Positions 18,927 through 28,043 are shown, counted from the first letter of the stretch. The stretch: 64,000 nt of DNA from JTS-RE37 sp963756115 (GCA_963756115.1 CAVWMN010000003.1:1178001-1242000), one strand, 5' to 3'. Translations and numbers: made by a program. Notes: generated by a model from the sequence alone, not told the origin.

Positions 18927-20231
18927 ATGAAAAACCTTTCCAGAAAAATTCTATTGTCCACCATGGTTGTTGGACTCGTTGCCGTGTCCTGTAGCAAGGA
19001 TGAAATCATGGCTCCTGAGGAATCCCAGATCACAGCGGTATCGGCTAAGGCGAAATTAAAGACATTGCCAAAGGATGGCCTGGCACCCAGCCGGTTGTCC
19101 TTAGGGGACAAAGTAGTGACAATCAAAGAATTAACCGATGGATCTTCACTGGTTAATGCCGTAAACCCAAGTGAATGTGGCCCGACACGTTTTAATAAGG
19201 TACTTGCCAGGTATGACAAATGGCTTGTCAATGGCTTCCTGTCCGTTTGGGACGGAGACCCGGAGGCCTATTTTTTAATATTTGGTGATTACTTCGCGAT
19301 CAATCAGATCACGGCCTATTATGGATTCAGAAATACCGATTATTTTGGTGCCCAGGGAGAGTATACCAAATACGTGAAACAAAGGACCCGGAGTTTGGAG
19401 CGGTTTTGGGATATGAGAGGGATGGTCCAGGTACAGGGCCAGCATACAGCCACACTTGAAGACCTTGAATTGATACGGTTCATTTATGAGAATTTTTCAG
19501 ATCTCTCAGAATGTGAAATTGATGATATAGTGGATCTTGCTGCTGAATATAATGCCGCCAGCAAACAGATTCCCGAAAACCCGTTATTCGCTTTTGATGC
19601 TTTTGCCTCGATTGGAACTGAGGATGGAAGCCTGGCTACCAGGATAATTGGTACAGGCGTTATTGTCATTGGCGATGGGATAGTGCAGGCATTGTCGGAG
19701 GCAGGTACCCGGGACAATATGGTGTGGAATGGTGTAATGGCCCATGAATGGGGACACCAGATCCAATTCCTTAATTATGGGACTTTTGACTATCCGGTAG
19801 AACCGTTTATCGGCACCCCGGAATCCACACGGATGACCGAATTGGAAGCCGACTTCTTTACCGGGTATTTTATGACCCATAAAAAAGGAGCTACCCATGA
19901 TTGGAAAAGCACCCGGGGGTTTCTCAAGCTATTTTATAATATCGGGGACTGTGGCTTCACAAGCGGTGGACATCACGGTACACCCTTGCAACGCTTGGCT
20001 GCTGCAAAAAGCGGTTACGAATTAGGGAAAGAGAATCATTCGAGAAAAAGGAATTGGAAGGATAAAAAACGTCATAGCTGGAACAATGGAAGAGATGATG
20101 TCCTTTCAGCTGCTGAGGTTCACGAGGTATTTTTGGAAGAACTTGATGATATCCTTGCCGGAAAAGGCGCTATGGATGATGATGACGATGATGGTTATTC
20201 TCACGATAATGACAGAGGAAGAAAAAAATAA
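18927..20231 (+). CDS. Putative zinc-metallopeptidase lipoprotein
   Basis: Lipoprotein of 434 residues. The signal peptide ends in a lipobox-like AVSC at Cys22. A zincin motif HEWGH is at residues 273-277 (MAHEWGHQIQF), followed by acidic ExExAD (TELEAD, about 305-309), which could supply the third zinc ligand, as in gluzincin or YpfJ-like neutral metallopeptidases. The 250 residues before the motif are not recognised. The C-terminus is very charged: a lysine/arginine stretch, then a run of seven Asp (DDDDDDD, about 417-423), then a basic end. A near-consensus -7 element (TACCTTTT at 18894) lies 25 bp upstream. Substrate unknown. Probably outer-membrane anchored. Confidence 0.7.
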   Translation: MKNLSRKILLSTMVVGLVAVSCSKDEIMAPEESQITAVSAKAKLKTLPKDGLAPSRLSLGDKVVTIKELTDGSSLVNAVNPSECGPTRFNKVLARYDKWLVNGFLSVWDGDPEAYFLIFGDYFAINQITAYYGFRNTDYFGAQGEYTKYVKQRTRSLERFWDMRGMVQVQGQHTATLEDLELIRFIYENFSDLSECEIDDIVDLAAEYNAASKQIPENPLFAFDAFASIGTEDGSLATRIIGTGVIVIGDGIVQALSEAGTRDNMVWNGVMAHEWGHQIQFLNYGTFDYPVEPFIGTPESTRMTELEADFFTGYFMTHKKGATHDWKSTRGFLKLFYNIGDCGFTSGGHHGTPLQRLAAAKSGYELGKENHSRKRNWKDKKRHSWNNGRDDVLSAAEVHEVFLEELDDILAGKGAMDDDDDDGYSHDNDRGRKK

Positions 20232-20256
20232 TTTGTCTTCCCTGCTCATGGCTATC

Positions 20257-20285
20257 AAAAAAGACCGCCCATCGGCGGTCTTTTT
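20257..20285 (+). terminator. Bidirectional intrinsic terminator
   Basis: A perfect seven-base-pair stem GACCGCC / GGCGGTC (20263-20269 and 20274-20280) with a CATC loop is flanked by an A-run on the left and a T-run on the right. It lies between the convergent metallopeptidase (+) and ABC exporter (-) genes and can end both transcripts. Confidence 0.92.
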
Positions 20286-20308
20286 AATATGGATCTCGTG
20301 TCTGTTGT

Positions 20309-22045
20309 TTAAATCCTGGCCTGGTAGGTAAAGAGGTTGTAATACCGTCCTTCAGCTGCAATCAGGTCTTCATGTTTCCCCTGTTCTGCGATCCGTCCGT
20401 TCTCAATGACGAGGATCTGATCGGCTTTGCGGATCGTGCTCAACCGGTGGGCAATTATAAAGGTTGTACGGCCATGGGTAAGGGCTGCCAGGCTTTTTTG
20501 TATCAGGGCTTCGCTTTCTGTATCCAGGTTTGAAGTTGCCTCATCCAGGATAAGTATCCTGGGATCGGCCAGTACAGCACGGGCAATGGAGATCCGCTGC
20601 CGCTGCCCCCCCGATAATTTGATGCCCCTCTCCCCGATAAGGGTATCCAGGCCGTCATCGAACCGGTCTGTAAATTCATCCACATAGGCAGCCTTGACAG
20701 CTTGCAGCAACCGTTCTTCGGAAGCATCAGGACGGGGGAATAATATATTCTCCCGTATGGTCCCTTCAAACAGGAAATCATCCTGGAGGACTACGCCCAG
20801 GTGTTTGCGGTAACTGTTCAGGTTAATCCCGGAGAGATCCTTGCCGTCGATGGTTATGCGCCCTGACTGCGGGTTCAAAAAACTGGCAGCAAGTCCGGCA
20901 ATGGTGCTTTTACCGGACCCTGAACTCCCGACAAGGGCGACCACCGATCCGGAAGTGACTTTAAAGCTTATGTTGTGCAACACCTCCTTGTCTTCCTCAT
21001 AGGCAAAGGAGACATCTTCAAATTCCATATCGCCGGTAACCTTATCCAAAACTTCGGTACGTTTTGATTCATCCGCTTCAGGGGCCATATTCATCAGCTC
21101 CTCAGTACGGTCGAGCCCTGCCAGTGCCTCCGTGATCTGGCTTCCGATATTACTCATCTGGACGATAGGGGCAACCATGAGTCCCAGTAAAAAGGTGAAA
21201 GTCAGGAACTCGCCGACCGTGAGATCCCCCATCATGATCTTGTACCCGCCAATCCCCATGATCCCCGTGGTGGCAATCCCCAATAGGAAGGTAGAACTGC
21301 TGGTCATGAAGGCAGTTGCGGTAAGGCTTTTTTTAACATTTTGAAACAACCGTTCCACCCCGGTTTCAAAGACCTGGCTCTCCTGCAACTCGGCATTGAA
21401 CCCCTTGATAACCCGGATTCCCCCAAGGGTCTCATTCAGCCGCCCGGTAACCTCGGCATTGATCTTGCCCCGGTTTCTGAATATGGGCCGGATGATTTTA
21501 AACGCCTTTAGCGCAATAATGGCAAAAATGGCCAGGGGGACCAATGTAAATAAGGTCATGCTGGGGCTGATGCCTACCAACAGGAATATGGAAACCACGG
21601 CCGTTATGGTCCCGCCAACCAACTGTACCAAACCGGTACCTATCAGGTTCCGGACGCCCTCCACATCCGTCATGATCCGGGATACCAATTCCCCGGACTT
21701 GGTATTGTCAAAGAACCGTATTGGCAAGGAAAGTATTTTGCGTTGTACCTGCGCCCGTAATTCAGAGATCATATACTGGGCCTGTACACTGAGGATCTTT
21801 GTAAGCAGGAAAGAGGTTATCGCCTGTACCAGGATGGCGGTTATAACAGCTGCTATCAGCAATTTTAGAAAACCGATGTTCTTATTCGGGATGATATCAT
21901 CCATCAGGTATTTCAGGGATAAGGGCGCAACAAAACTGGCGGCCTTGCTTATAATGATCAGCACCAGGCCGATCAGGATCAGGTTGCGCCTCGGCCAGAT
22001 GATAGTTTTAAAGGCTGTAAGGATACTTATTTTTTTGTCAGTCAT
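20309..22045 (-). CDS. MsbA-like ABC exporter (fused membrane and ATPase domains)
   Basis: Half-transporter of 578 residues. An ABC type-1 transmembrane domain with about six helices (residues 20-300) precedes a nucleotide-binding domain with Walker A GSSGSGKST (about 367-375), Q-loop VLQDDFLFEGTIRENI, signature LSGGQRQRISIARAV, Walker B ILILDEATSNLDTES and an H-loop His (IIAHRLSTIR). It works as a dimer. The family includes lipid A (MsbA) and multidrug exporters, and the sequence alone does not separate these. It is a single-gene unit, divergent from the acylase and ending at the bidirectional terminator. Confidence 0.93.
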   Translation of the reverse strand: MTDKKISILTAFKTIIWPRRNLILIGLVLIIISKAASFVAPLSLKYLMDDIIPNKNIGFLKLLIAAVITAILVQAITSFLLTKILSVQAQYMISELRAQVQRKILSLPIRFFDNTKSGELVSRIMTDVEGVRNLIGTGLVQLVGGTITAVVSIFLLVGISPSMTLFTLVPLAIFAIIALKAFKIIRPIFRNRGKINAEVTGRLNETLGGIRVIKGFNAELQESQVFETGVERLFQNVKKSLTATAFMTSSSTFLLGIATTGIMGIGGYKIMMGDLTVGEFLTFTFLLGLMVAPIVQMSNIGSQITEALAGLDRTEELMNMAPEADESKRTEVLDKVTGDMEFEDVSFAYEEDKEVLHNISFKVTSGSVVALVGSSGSGKSTIAGLAASFLNPQSGRITIDGKDLSGINLNSYRKHLGVVLQDDFLFEGTIRENILFPRPDASEERLLQAVKAAYVDEFTDRFDDGLDTLIGERGIKLSGGQRQRISIARAVLADPRILILDEATSNLDTESEALIQKSLAALTHGRTTFIIAHRLSTIRKADQILVIENGRIAEQGKHEDLIAAEGRYYNLFTYQARI

Positions 22046-22352
22046 CTGTTATTTGGCTTGCTTCCATTGAACGCGTGCAAATTACAGTAAAAATCCCACG
22101 AATTGCCCGGGCACCCCGCAGCCCACTATTTTTTAAGGTAAAATTAGCATTTCAAATCCTGTACCCTTAATTTCACTTGCTACGTGGCTTGGAAACACAA
22201 AACAGCAACAGGAACCTCAGGGCAAAAGGTGGCAGGGTTCACCTTGAACATATATCAAATTTGGACCAGGGGATATGTTGCTTCCTATCACAGGAGTTCA
22301 ATTCAGAAAACCGCTGGCAAAAGAAATAATCGGGTCTAAGTAACATTAATCA
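22046..22352. other. Divergent intergenic region, 307 bp
   Basis: This region separates the ABC exporter (-) from the penicillin-acylase lipoprotein (+) and must hold both promoters. Read on the minus strand, TAATTTG near 22085 resembles a shortened -7 element for the exporter. I see no convincing consensus promoter for the acylase, no RNA gene and no repeat. Confidence 0.5.
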
Positions 22353-24542
22353 ATGAAACAGGCATTTAATCTCTTCGTAATCTTCTTATCAACAATCCTG
22401 AATGTCGGTTGTATGAACCAATCCCTCCCCGGAGCTGAAATGGACCGTTGGCAGCGTCATGCAGAGAATACCACCATTATCAGGGACGATTTTGGTGTCC
22501 CGCACATATATGGGAAAACAGATGCAGATGCCGTATTCGGACTGTTGTATGCCCAATGTGAGGACGACTTTAACAGGGTTGAACAAAATTATATCTGGGC
22601 AATAGGCCGACTTGCAGAAGTAGAGGGGGAGGCGGCGCTCTACAGTGATTTGCGTGCCCGCCTGTTCATGAGCCGGGATGAGGCCATTTCAAATTATCAG
22701 AACAGCCCCGAATGGTTGCAACGTCTTTGTGTTGCCTTTGCCGATGGGATTAATTATTACCTCCATACCCACCCGGAAGTAAGGCCCAGGTTGCTGACAC
22801 GCTTTGAACCCTGGATGCCTATGTATTTCAGCGAAGGATCTATAGGAGGGGATATTGAACGGATCAGCACGGAGAAGATCCAGGCATATTACGAATCGGG
22901 AATGGAATTTCCGGAAGCAAAGGAAGTCCTCCTCCAAAAAAAGGAGCGGGAATTGGAACCACAGGGCTCGAATGGTATTGCGATTTCCGGGAGGCTTACG
23001 AAGTCAGGGAATACCATGTTACTGATCAATCCGCACACTTCCTTTTACTTCCGGGGGGAGGTTCATATGGTAAGCGAGGAGGGGTTGAATGCCTACGGGG
23101 CCGTTACCTGGGGGCAATTTTTTGTTTATCAGGGGTTCAATGAGAAAACCGGGTGGATGCATACATCCACCTACACCGATGTGATGGATGAGTTTAAGGA
23201 GACGATTATCGATAAAGATGGGAAATTGTTTTATGTATACGGGGAGGAATTAAGGCCGGTTGAACGATCAGAGGTCACTTTGCGCTATCGCGATGCCGAT
23301 AGTCTAAAGACAAAAACCTTCCCCACTATCCGGACCCATCATGGCCCTATTACACATAAGGTTGCGGATAAAGCAGTTGCCACTGCAATGATGTGGGATC
23401 CCGTTAAGGCATTGGAACAATCCTTTGTTCGCACGAAACAGGATGGCTATAAAGGGTTCCGCGAAATGATGGATATCCGGACCAACTCCTCCAACAATAC
23501 GGTATACGCTGATGCAGAAGGCAACATAGCCTATTTTCATGGGAATTTCATCCCGATCCGGGATACCCTGTACGATTTTACGCAGCCGGTGGACGGAAGC
23601 AACCCCCAAACGGATTGGAAAGGAATACACGAAGTATCGGAAACCATACAACTTTTAAATCCGGAAAATGGCTGGCTCCAGAATTGCAATTCCACCCCTT
23701 TCACTGCAGCCCTGGAATTCAGCCCGAAAAGAGGGGATTATCCAATATATATGTCCGTTGATACAGAAAACTTCCGTGGTATCCATGCCATAGAATTATT
23801 AAGGGACAGGAACGGGTATACCCTTGATAGTCTCCTGAAACTGGCATATGATCCGTATCTCCCTGCCTTTGAAAAACTGCTCCCCGGATTGGTCCGTGCC
23901 TATGACCAAACACCATCCGCCTTCCCCGGATTAAAGGCGCCGGTTGAAGTCCTCAGGAAATGGGACTATACCACTTCCCTGGAATCTGTGGCCATGACCC
24001 TCGCCCATTATTATGGAATGTTGTATGCCCGTGTGGCCCAGCCACCTGTTCCGATGAGCGACATGGAATTGATCGGATACCTGGGTACCGGATCACCCGA
24101 GGCAGAGCGACTTTCGGTTTTTGGGGAAGTATTGAGCATCCTGGAAAGGGATTTTGGAACCTGGAATATCCCCTGGGGCGATATCAACCGCTATCAGCGG
24201 ATCAACGGGGCATTAGTTCAGCCATTTGATGATAACAAACCGAGTATACCCATTGGTTTGGCTTCCGGCAGGTGGGGAGCGCTTGCTGCCTACGGGGCAC
24301 GGTATAGCAATGGCACCAAAAAGATGTATGGTACCCGTGGGAACAGTTTTGTGGCTGTAGTTGAATTTGGGGACCGGCTCAGCGCCAAAAGTATCCTCGC
24401 AGGAGGTCAGAGCGGGGATCCCGCTTCCCCCCATTTCAATGACCAGGCACAGCGCTATGCTGAACGGGATTTTAAAGAGGTTGCATTCTATCGGGAAGAT
24501 GTTGAAAAGAGGGCGGAGCGTACCTATCATCCCGGGGAATGA
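22353..24542 (+). CDS. Penicillin-acylase-family Ntn-hydrolase lipoprotein
   Basis: Protein of 729 residues in the penicillin acylase/acyl-homoserine-lactone acylase (PvdQ-like) family. The signal peptide ends in a lipobox (LNVGC, Cys20), so it should be a lipoprotein. The alpha-chain start IIRDDFGVPHIYGKTDADA is typical. The autocatalytic cleavage site is Gly-Ser in LEPQGSNGIAISG, giving Ser206 as the N-terminal nucleophile of the beta chain. The segment after it (LLINPHTSF) matches the oxyanion/NPH motif. The family cleaves amide bonds of acylated compounds. Whether the substrate is a beta-lactam, an acyl-homoserine lactone or another N-acyl compound cannot be told from sequence. Single gene, no evident partner. 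Confidence 0.88.
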   Translation: MKQAFNLFVIFLSTILNVGCMNQSLPGAEMDRWQRHAENTTIIRDDFGVPHIYGKTDADAVFGLLYAQCEDDFNRVEQNYIWAIGRLAEVEGEAALYSDLRARLFMSRDEAISNYQNSPEWLQRLCVAFADGINYYLHTHPEVRPRLLTRFEPWMPMYFSEGSIGGDIERISTEKIQAYYESGMEFPEAKEVLLQKKERELEPQGSNGIAISGRLTKSGNTMLLINPHTSFYFRGEVHMVSEEGLNAYGAVTWGQFFVYQGFNEKTGWMHTSTYTDVMDEFKETIIDKDGKLFYVYGEELRPVERSEVTLRYRDADSLKTKTFPTIRTHHGPITHKVADKAVATAMMWDPVKALEQSFVRTKQDGYKGFREMMDIRTNSSNNTVYADAEGNIAYFHGNFIPIRDTLYDFTQPVDGSNPQTDWKGIHEVSETIQLLNPENGWLQNCNSTPFTAALEFSPKRGDYPIYMSVDTENFRGIHAIELLRDRNGYTLDSLLKLAYDPYLPAFEKLLPGLVRAYDQTPSAFPGLKAPVEVLRKWDYTTSLESVAMTLAHYYGMLYARVAQPPVPMSDMELIGYLGTGSPEAERLSVFGEVLSILERDFGTWNIPWGDINRYQRINGALVQPFDDNKPSIPIGLASGRWGALAAYGARYSNGTKKMYGTRGNSFVAVVEFGDRLSAKSILAGGQSGDPASPHFNDQAQRYAERDFKEVAFYREDVEKRAERTYHPGE

Positions 24543-24605
24543 GGGAAGTTCACCCTGAAAAGTGCTTCAACTGCTTTTCCAGACATAGGGATCCATGTTC
24601 CATGA

Positions 24606-24736
24606 CTGGGATCTTAACCCTGCCCCGTTCTGAAGATAGCGGGACCTACTGCAAAGAACAAGGGGATGGGATACAGGGATTTATATTTATACGAATTTGC
24701 CTGATTCCGGGGTTGGTCGAAAAGCCTGTACTGCAA
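24606..24736 (+). repeat. 131-bp degenerate repeat, copy A
   Basis: Begins CTGGGATCTTAACCCTGCCCC and ends with GCCTGTACTGCAA before the next unit starts exactly 131 bp later. Shared landmarks with copies B-D are the G4-loop-ACCCC hairpin start, CTGCAAAGAACA, TTTATA-rich middle and CCGGGGTTG...AAGCCTGTA. It is one of the two more diverged copies. Confidence 0.75.
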
Positions 24737-24867
24737 CTGGGGCCTCAACCCCGCCCCATCTAACGTTAACGTGAATTACTGTAAAGTACATGCGGAGTAA
24801 TTATGGAGATTTAAATTTATTGGAATTTTATCGCTGATGGGGGTTTGCTCCTGAGAGACCAGGACGT
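24737..24867 (+). repeat. 131-bp degenerate repeat, copy B
   Basis: Directly follows copy A. Begins CTGGGGCCTCAACCCCGCCCC, then a GTTAACG segment and CTGTAAAGTACATGC in place of CTGCAAAGAACATGC, then GGGGGTTTGCTC. The start-to-start distance from copy A is 131 bp. Confidence 0.75.
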
Positions 24868-25298
24868 AGCCCAGTCTTAGGCCCACCCCTTACCCTTCCC
24901 TGAAGGGGAATAGTACTAGAACTGTGATCAATTAAAAAGGAAGATCCTTCCAACTGTAAAAGGTGAGGTTGTGATGCTTGTTTCTCCTGGAAAGAGGTTA
25001 AAGACTTCCCTTGGGTTCATTTTATCCCTAATTGCTTGTCCAAAAAGAAATGCAAAAAGGACACCTCCTCCGCAGGCTATTCAAGGTTCGATATTTAAAG
25101 TTCCCTCCTACGCTTCGCTGCTTCGGCCAGGTAAATTGACAATATAGGCTGAAGGGCTCCTTCGGGCAAGCTCACCCTGTTTACTGTTCACTGCTTACTA
25201 TTCACTGATCCCTCCTGCTCCCATGGCTTCCTGGGGCAAGCACTGCAGACTGCGACTGCCAACATCACTAGGAATATTTCTACATATCGGTTACGATC
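24868..25298. other. Non-coding stretch between repeat pairs
   Basis: No open reading frame of note. It holds a CCCTTC/GAAGGG inverted repeat (24893-24907) and a near-perfect 13-bp direct repeat TTACTGTTCACTG / TTACTATTCACTG (25181-25193 and 25195-25207) separated by one base. A CTACGCTTCGCTGCTTCGG stretch near 25108 looks like worn repeat-derived sequence. Function not evident. Confidence 0.5.
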
Positions 25299-25429
25299 AT
25301 GGGGTATTAACCCCGCCCCACTTCTAAGTTAACGCTACATCCTGCAAAGAACATGCATTTTAGTTCCCTGGATATAAACTTATTAGATTTTGTTTGATGC
25401 CGGGGTTGCTCGCAAAGCCTGTACAGCAG
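25299..25429 (+). repeat. 131-bp degenerate repeat, copy C
   Basis: Begins ATGGGGTATTAACCCCGCCCC and carries AAGTTAACGCTACATCC, CTGCAAAGAACATGCAT, TTAGTTCCCTGGATAT, TTATTAGATTTTG and CCGGGGTTGCTC, ending AAAGCCTGTAC. The start is a GGGGT-ATTA-ACCCC hairpin. It is the best-preserved copy together with D. Confidence 0.85.
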
Positions 25430-25560
25430 CTGGGGTCTCAACCCAGCCCCACTTTGAAGTTAAGGCTACATCCTGCAAAGAACATCCATCTTAGTTCCCT
25501 GGATATTAATTTATTAGATTTTGCTAGTTGTCTGGGTTTGCTCTCCAGGAAGACTGTTGC
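25430..25560 (+). repeat. 131-bp degenerate repeat, copy D
   Basis: Starts exactly 131 bp after copy C with CTGGGGTCTCAACCCAGCCCC (CTGGG/CCCAG hairpin). It shares GGCTACATCCTGCAAAGAAC, CTTAGTTCCCTGGATATTAA and TTATTAGATTTTG with copy C. The last 10-15 bases no longer match the other copies. Confidence 0.85.
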
Positions 25561-25662
25561 GGCGATTAAATAGGCAACCTTATTAAAGCAAGCTCAGTAA
25601 ACCCATTGCATACTGATTACTGCGAAAGAAGATTGCCAATACATGCATTACACTTCCTGATT

Positions 25663-25690
25663 AAAAAGTGTATACCTGTATACAGCTTTT
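25663..25690 (-). terminator. Intrinsic terminator for the 25692-26348 gene
   Basis: A perfect seven-base stem TGTATAC / GTATACA with a two-base spacer (25669-25675, 25678-25684), flanked by AAAAAG and CTTTT. On the minus strand it starts within a few bases after the stop codon and is followed by a run of five T. Confidence 0.8.
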
Positions 25691-25691
25691 G

Positions 25692-26348
25692 CTAATCCTG
25701 TATTACAATAAGGGATGCTTTGGAGCCGGTGGACAGTAGCCAGCGATTGGAATAGATCATCTGGCCTTTATCATCATAGACGTCAACCTGCGCTGTATTA
25801 GGGCCGGATGAACCCTGGTTTAGCGCTTCAAAATCCAGGCGGTTAAAGCCTTTTTCCAGGGTAAGGTTTATGCCTTTAAAAGACCCTGTCAGAAGGACGT
25901 TGTACTCAACAACCGCGTCGTTTGCATATATTTTTACCCGGTCCCCGTCTACATATTCATGGTCCCGGTAAACGATTCCAACCGTTTTGCTCCCTGTTTT
26001 TACATCTCCGAGGTACATATCCCCGAAGTGTTGGTTGGAGTTGCCTTTTTCCCGTTCACCTACTTTTGGGTCAATGACAAGGTCGTGCCCGGCCTGCTTT
26101 AATTCTTTATCCGGTAGCATTTTGATATTTCGGGTAGACATGGAATCCTTCATGTTCACATTCGGTTTCATGTCCAGTACAGAGGGCATATTCAAAGCTG
26201 TCCCCTTGTTGGGGCTATTTTTGACATCCAGTTTATTGTCCGCTTCAATTTTAAGGGGTTGGGTCTTGGGAATGTCGGATTGTGCCATTCCCCAGAACGA
26301 GATGAGGCAAAGGAAAATAAGGCTAAGGCAAAGTTTCATGGGCTGCAA
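25692..26348 (-). CDS. Secreted protein of unknown function
   Basis: Protein of 218 residues with a clear signal peptide (hydrophobic MKLCLSLIFLCLISFWGMAQS, cleavage probably after Ala-Gln). ATG codons at 26348 and 26339 are both possible starts. The mature N-terminal half is low in hydrophobics and rich in Lys/Asn/Asp (residues 25-95). The C-terminal half (about 110-218) looks like a beta-sandwich domain, with KTVGIVYRDHEYVDGDRVKIYAND and a closing strand ASLIVIQD. I do not recognise a family. Expected location is the periplasm or cell surface. Single gene with its own terminator. Confidence 0.75.
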   Translation of the reverse strand: MQPMKLCLSLIFLCLISFWGMAQSDIPKTQPLKIEADNKLDVKNSPNKGTALNMPSVLDMKPNVNMKDSMSTRNIKMLPDKELKQAGHDLVIDPKVGEREKGNSNQHFGDMYLGDVKTGSKTVGIVYRDHEYVDGDRVKIYANDAVVEYNVLLTGSFKGINLTLEKGFNRLDFEALNQGSSGPNTAQVDVYDDKGQMIYSNRWLLSTGSKASLIVIQD

Positions 26349-26455
26349 TATCTTGCGATAAAGTTAGCAATAACCCTGCCATATCATACTAAATCGCTGT
26401 TAAAATCGATGAGTTGCTAAGGGGCTTAACTTCTGAATTGTTCCCTGATCACGGG

Positions 26456-27583
26456 CTATACCGCAATTTTGTGGTCCCTTGCGGCAACTTTCCAGGAGCC
26501 CGTTACCCTTCCATCCACAACAGTAAGGAGCTGGGGATATTTGGCTACGGTAGGACAGACATGCATCGGCAGGGCATAGCGAACAGATCCCACAGGATTG
26601 GTACCACTGTTTCCGCATTCCACCACCAGATGTTCCTCGCTTTGCCCTGTTTGCCTGCAGTTTTCCATGCCAAAAATACGGACCCGGGGAAATTCCATTT
26701 CCGGTGCAACCGATTTATGGCCCAGATCCAGGCATACAAGCCCGGGCTGGGGAGCACTGATGATGCGTGTTAGCAATACGGCAGCCGGAAGGAATTCCAT
26801 ATCGGCAAAAGAGGTAGCATACCGCTCATCCCATAATAATGTTGTTCCCGGGCTGCATTCCACCCCTTCACGCTGTGCATGGATAGGGAAGGTGGGGGAG
26901 CCTCCTGCCACGATATGTTCCACAAACAGTCCTTGCCGGGAGAGGTTTTCCTTCAGCCGGGTGACTTTAGCGAAGGAGGCGTCGCACTCCGCTTTTCGTT
27001 CGGTGATATCGGTATTGCGGATATGGCCATCATAAACATGGAGGCCTTTAGCAACTACGTGCGGGTCATCGCACATTTTTTTAAAGAGTATAGCTGCGGC
27101 TTCGCCTGGTCCGATGCCGGTACGGTCCATCCCGGTATTTAAATCGATATAAAGCGGTACTCTCCGGCGTCGTGCTGCTGCCCGCTGCGAAATTTCTTTC
27201 AGGCTATTCTCATTATCGACCAGTGTCGCATACCGGGATCCCGGGAACTTATCCAGCAGGTCCAGGAACCGGTCTATATTGGGACCCACAGGCTGCATGG
27301 CAAGCAGAATGTCTTCAGCACCACAGGATCCTAACAGTTCCGCTTCCGCGATGGTGGCACATTTGAATTTCCGGATACCGTGATCGAGTTGCAGGTGTAT
27401 GATCTCTGCCGTTTTGTGGGTTTTGATGTGCGGTCTAAGGAAAGATATATCGCGGCACATACGGATCATGGTGTGTATGTTCTTCACTATTCGGTCCGGG
27501 TAGACCAAAAGGGCCGGGCTGGGAATTAGACCGTGTTCTTTTACGGTATACCAGGGGTTCTGTTCCATGGAACGCTTATTCAT
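26456..27583 (-). CDS. D-threonine aldolase/D-serine dehydratase-like PLP enzyme
   Basis: Fold-type III PLP enzyme of 375 residues. The N-terminal TPALLVY-like segment (SPALLVYPDRIVKNI) and RPHIKTHK (about 51-58) mark the family. The Lys of HIKTHK is the expected Schiff-base residue. Near the C-terminus MHVCPTVA supplies a His-x-Cys pair that binds the metal in the D-serine dehydratase branch, while D-threonine aldolases usually have His-x-Asp. That hints at a dehydratase-type or other beta-eliminating reaction on D-amino acids, as an inference. The start codon overlaps the RidA stop by eight bases (ATGAATAA), so translation is probably coupled. An internal ATG at 27568 is an alternative start. 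Confidence 0.87.
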   Translation of the reverse strand: MNKRSMEQNPWYTVKEHGLIPSPALLVYPDRIVKNIHTMIRMCRDISFLRPHIKTHKTAEIIHLQLDHGIRKFKCATIAEAELLGSCGAEDILLAMQPVGPNIDRFLDLLDKFPGSRYATLVDNENSLKEISQRAAARRRRVPLYIDLNTGMDRTGIGPGEAAAILFKKMCDDPHVVAKGLHVYDGHIRNTDITERKAECDASFAKVTRLKENLSRQGLFVEHIVAGGSPTFPIHAQREGVECSPGTTLLWDERYATSFADMEFLPAAVLLTRIISAPQPGLVCLDLGHKSVAPEMEFPRVRIFGMENCRQTGQSEEHLVVECGNSGTNPVGSVRYALPMHVCPTVAKYPQLLTVVDGRVTGSWKVAARDHKIAV

Positions 27584-28043
27584 TCAATTCAAAAATAGCT
27601 TCGATCTCTACAGGGATGTTTCCGGGGAGCATCATTCCCACGGCGCTACGGGCGCCTACGCCGTTGTCCGGGCCGAAAATATCAGCCATCAATTCACTGA
27701 ACCCGTTTATGACCAGTGGTTGTTGCCCGAATTCCGGGGTGGAGTTCACCATTCCCAATACCTTGACCAGCCTTTTGATCCTGTTCAGGTCACCAAAATG
27801 CGTCCGGATGGTAGACAACATGGTCAATCCAACCTGCCTGGCACCGGCCTTGGCCTGTTCCAGGCTGAGGTCATCACCTGCCCTGCCCGTCATATAGGTG
27901 CCATCGGCCTGCATAGGGCCTTGCCCGGAGACATATAAAAGCGTTCCCACCACTATAACCGGCTTGTACAGCCCGGCAGGTGGCGGGGCAGGAGGCAATT
28001 CCAATCCCAGTGTCTTGATCCTTTCGGAAGGCAATTCTTTCAT
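27576..28043 (-). CDS. RidA/YjgF family enamine/imine deaminase
   Basis: Protein of 155 residues in the YER057c/YjgF/UK114 family. Visible are LYVSGQGPMQADGTYMTG, QAKAGARQVGLTML and LGMVNSTPEF, and near the end GARSAVGMMLPGNIPVEIEAIFEL, where the Arg (GARSAVG) is the conserved substrate-binding residue. The family hydrolyses reactive 2-aminoacrylate and related enamines released by PLP enzymes. It is the upstream gene of an overlapping pair with a PLP enzyme that could make such intermediates, which fits the known chemistry. The promoter should lie in the 202-bp divergent gap shared with the gene at 28246. Confidence 0.92.
   Translation of the reverse strand: MKELPSERIKTLGLELPPAPPPAGLYKPVIVVGTLLYVSGQGPMQADGTYMTGRAGDDLSLEQAKAGARQVGLTMLSTIRTHFGDLNRIKRLVKVLGMVNSTPEFGQQPLVINGFSELMADIFGPDNGVGARSAVGMMLPGNIPVEIEAIFELNE

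Noticed and set aside
24543..25691. CRISPR array or insertion sequence in the repeat region
   Set aside because: The repeats are 131 bp, degenerate and adjoining rather than spaced short identical repeats, and there is no transposase frame or terminal inverted repeat.
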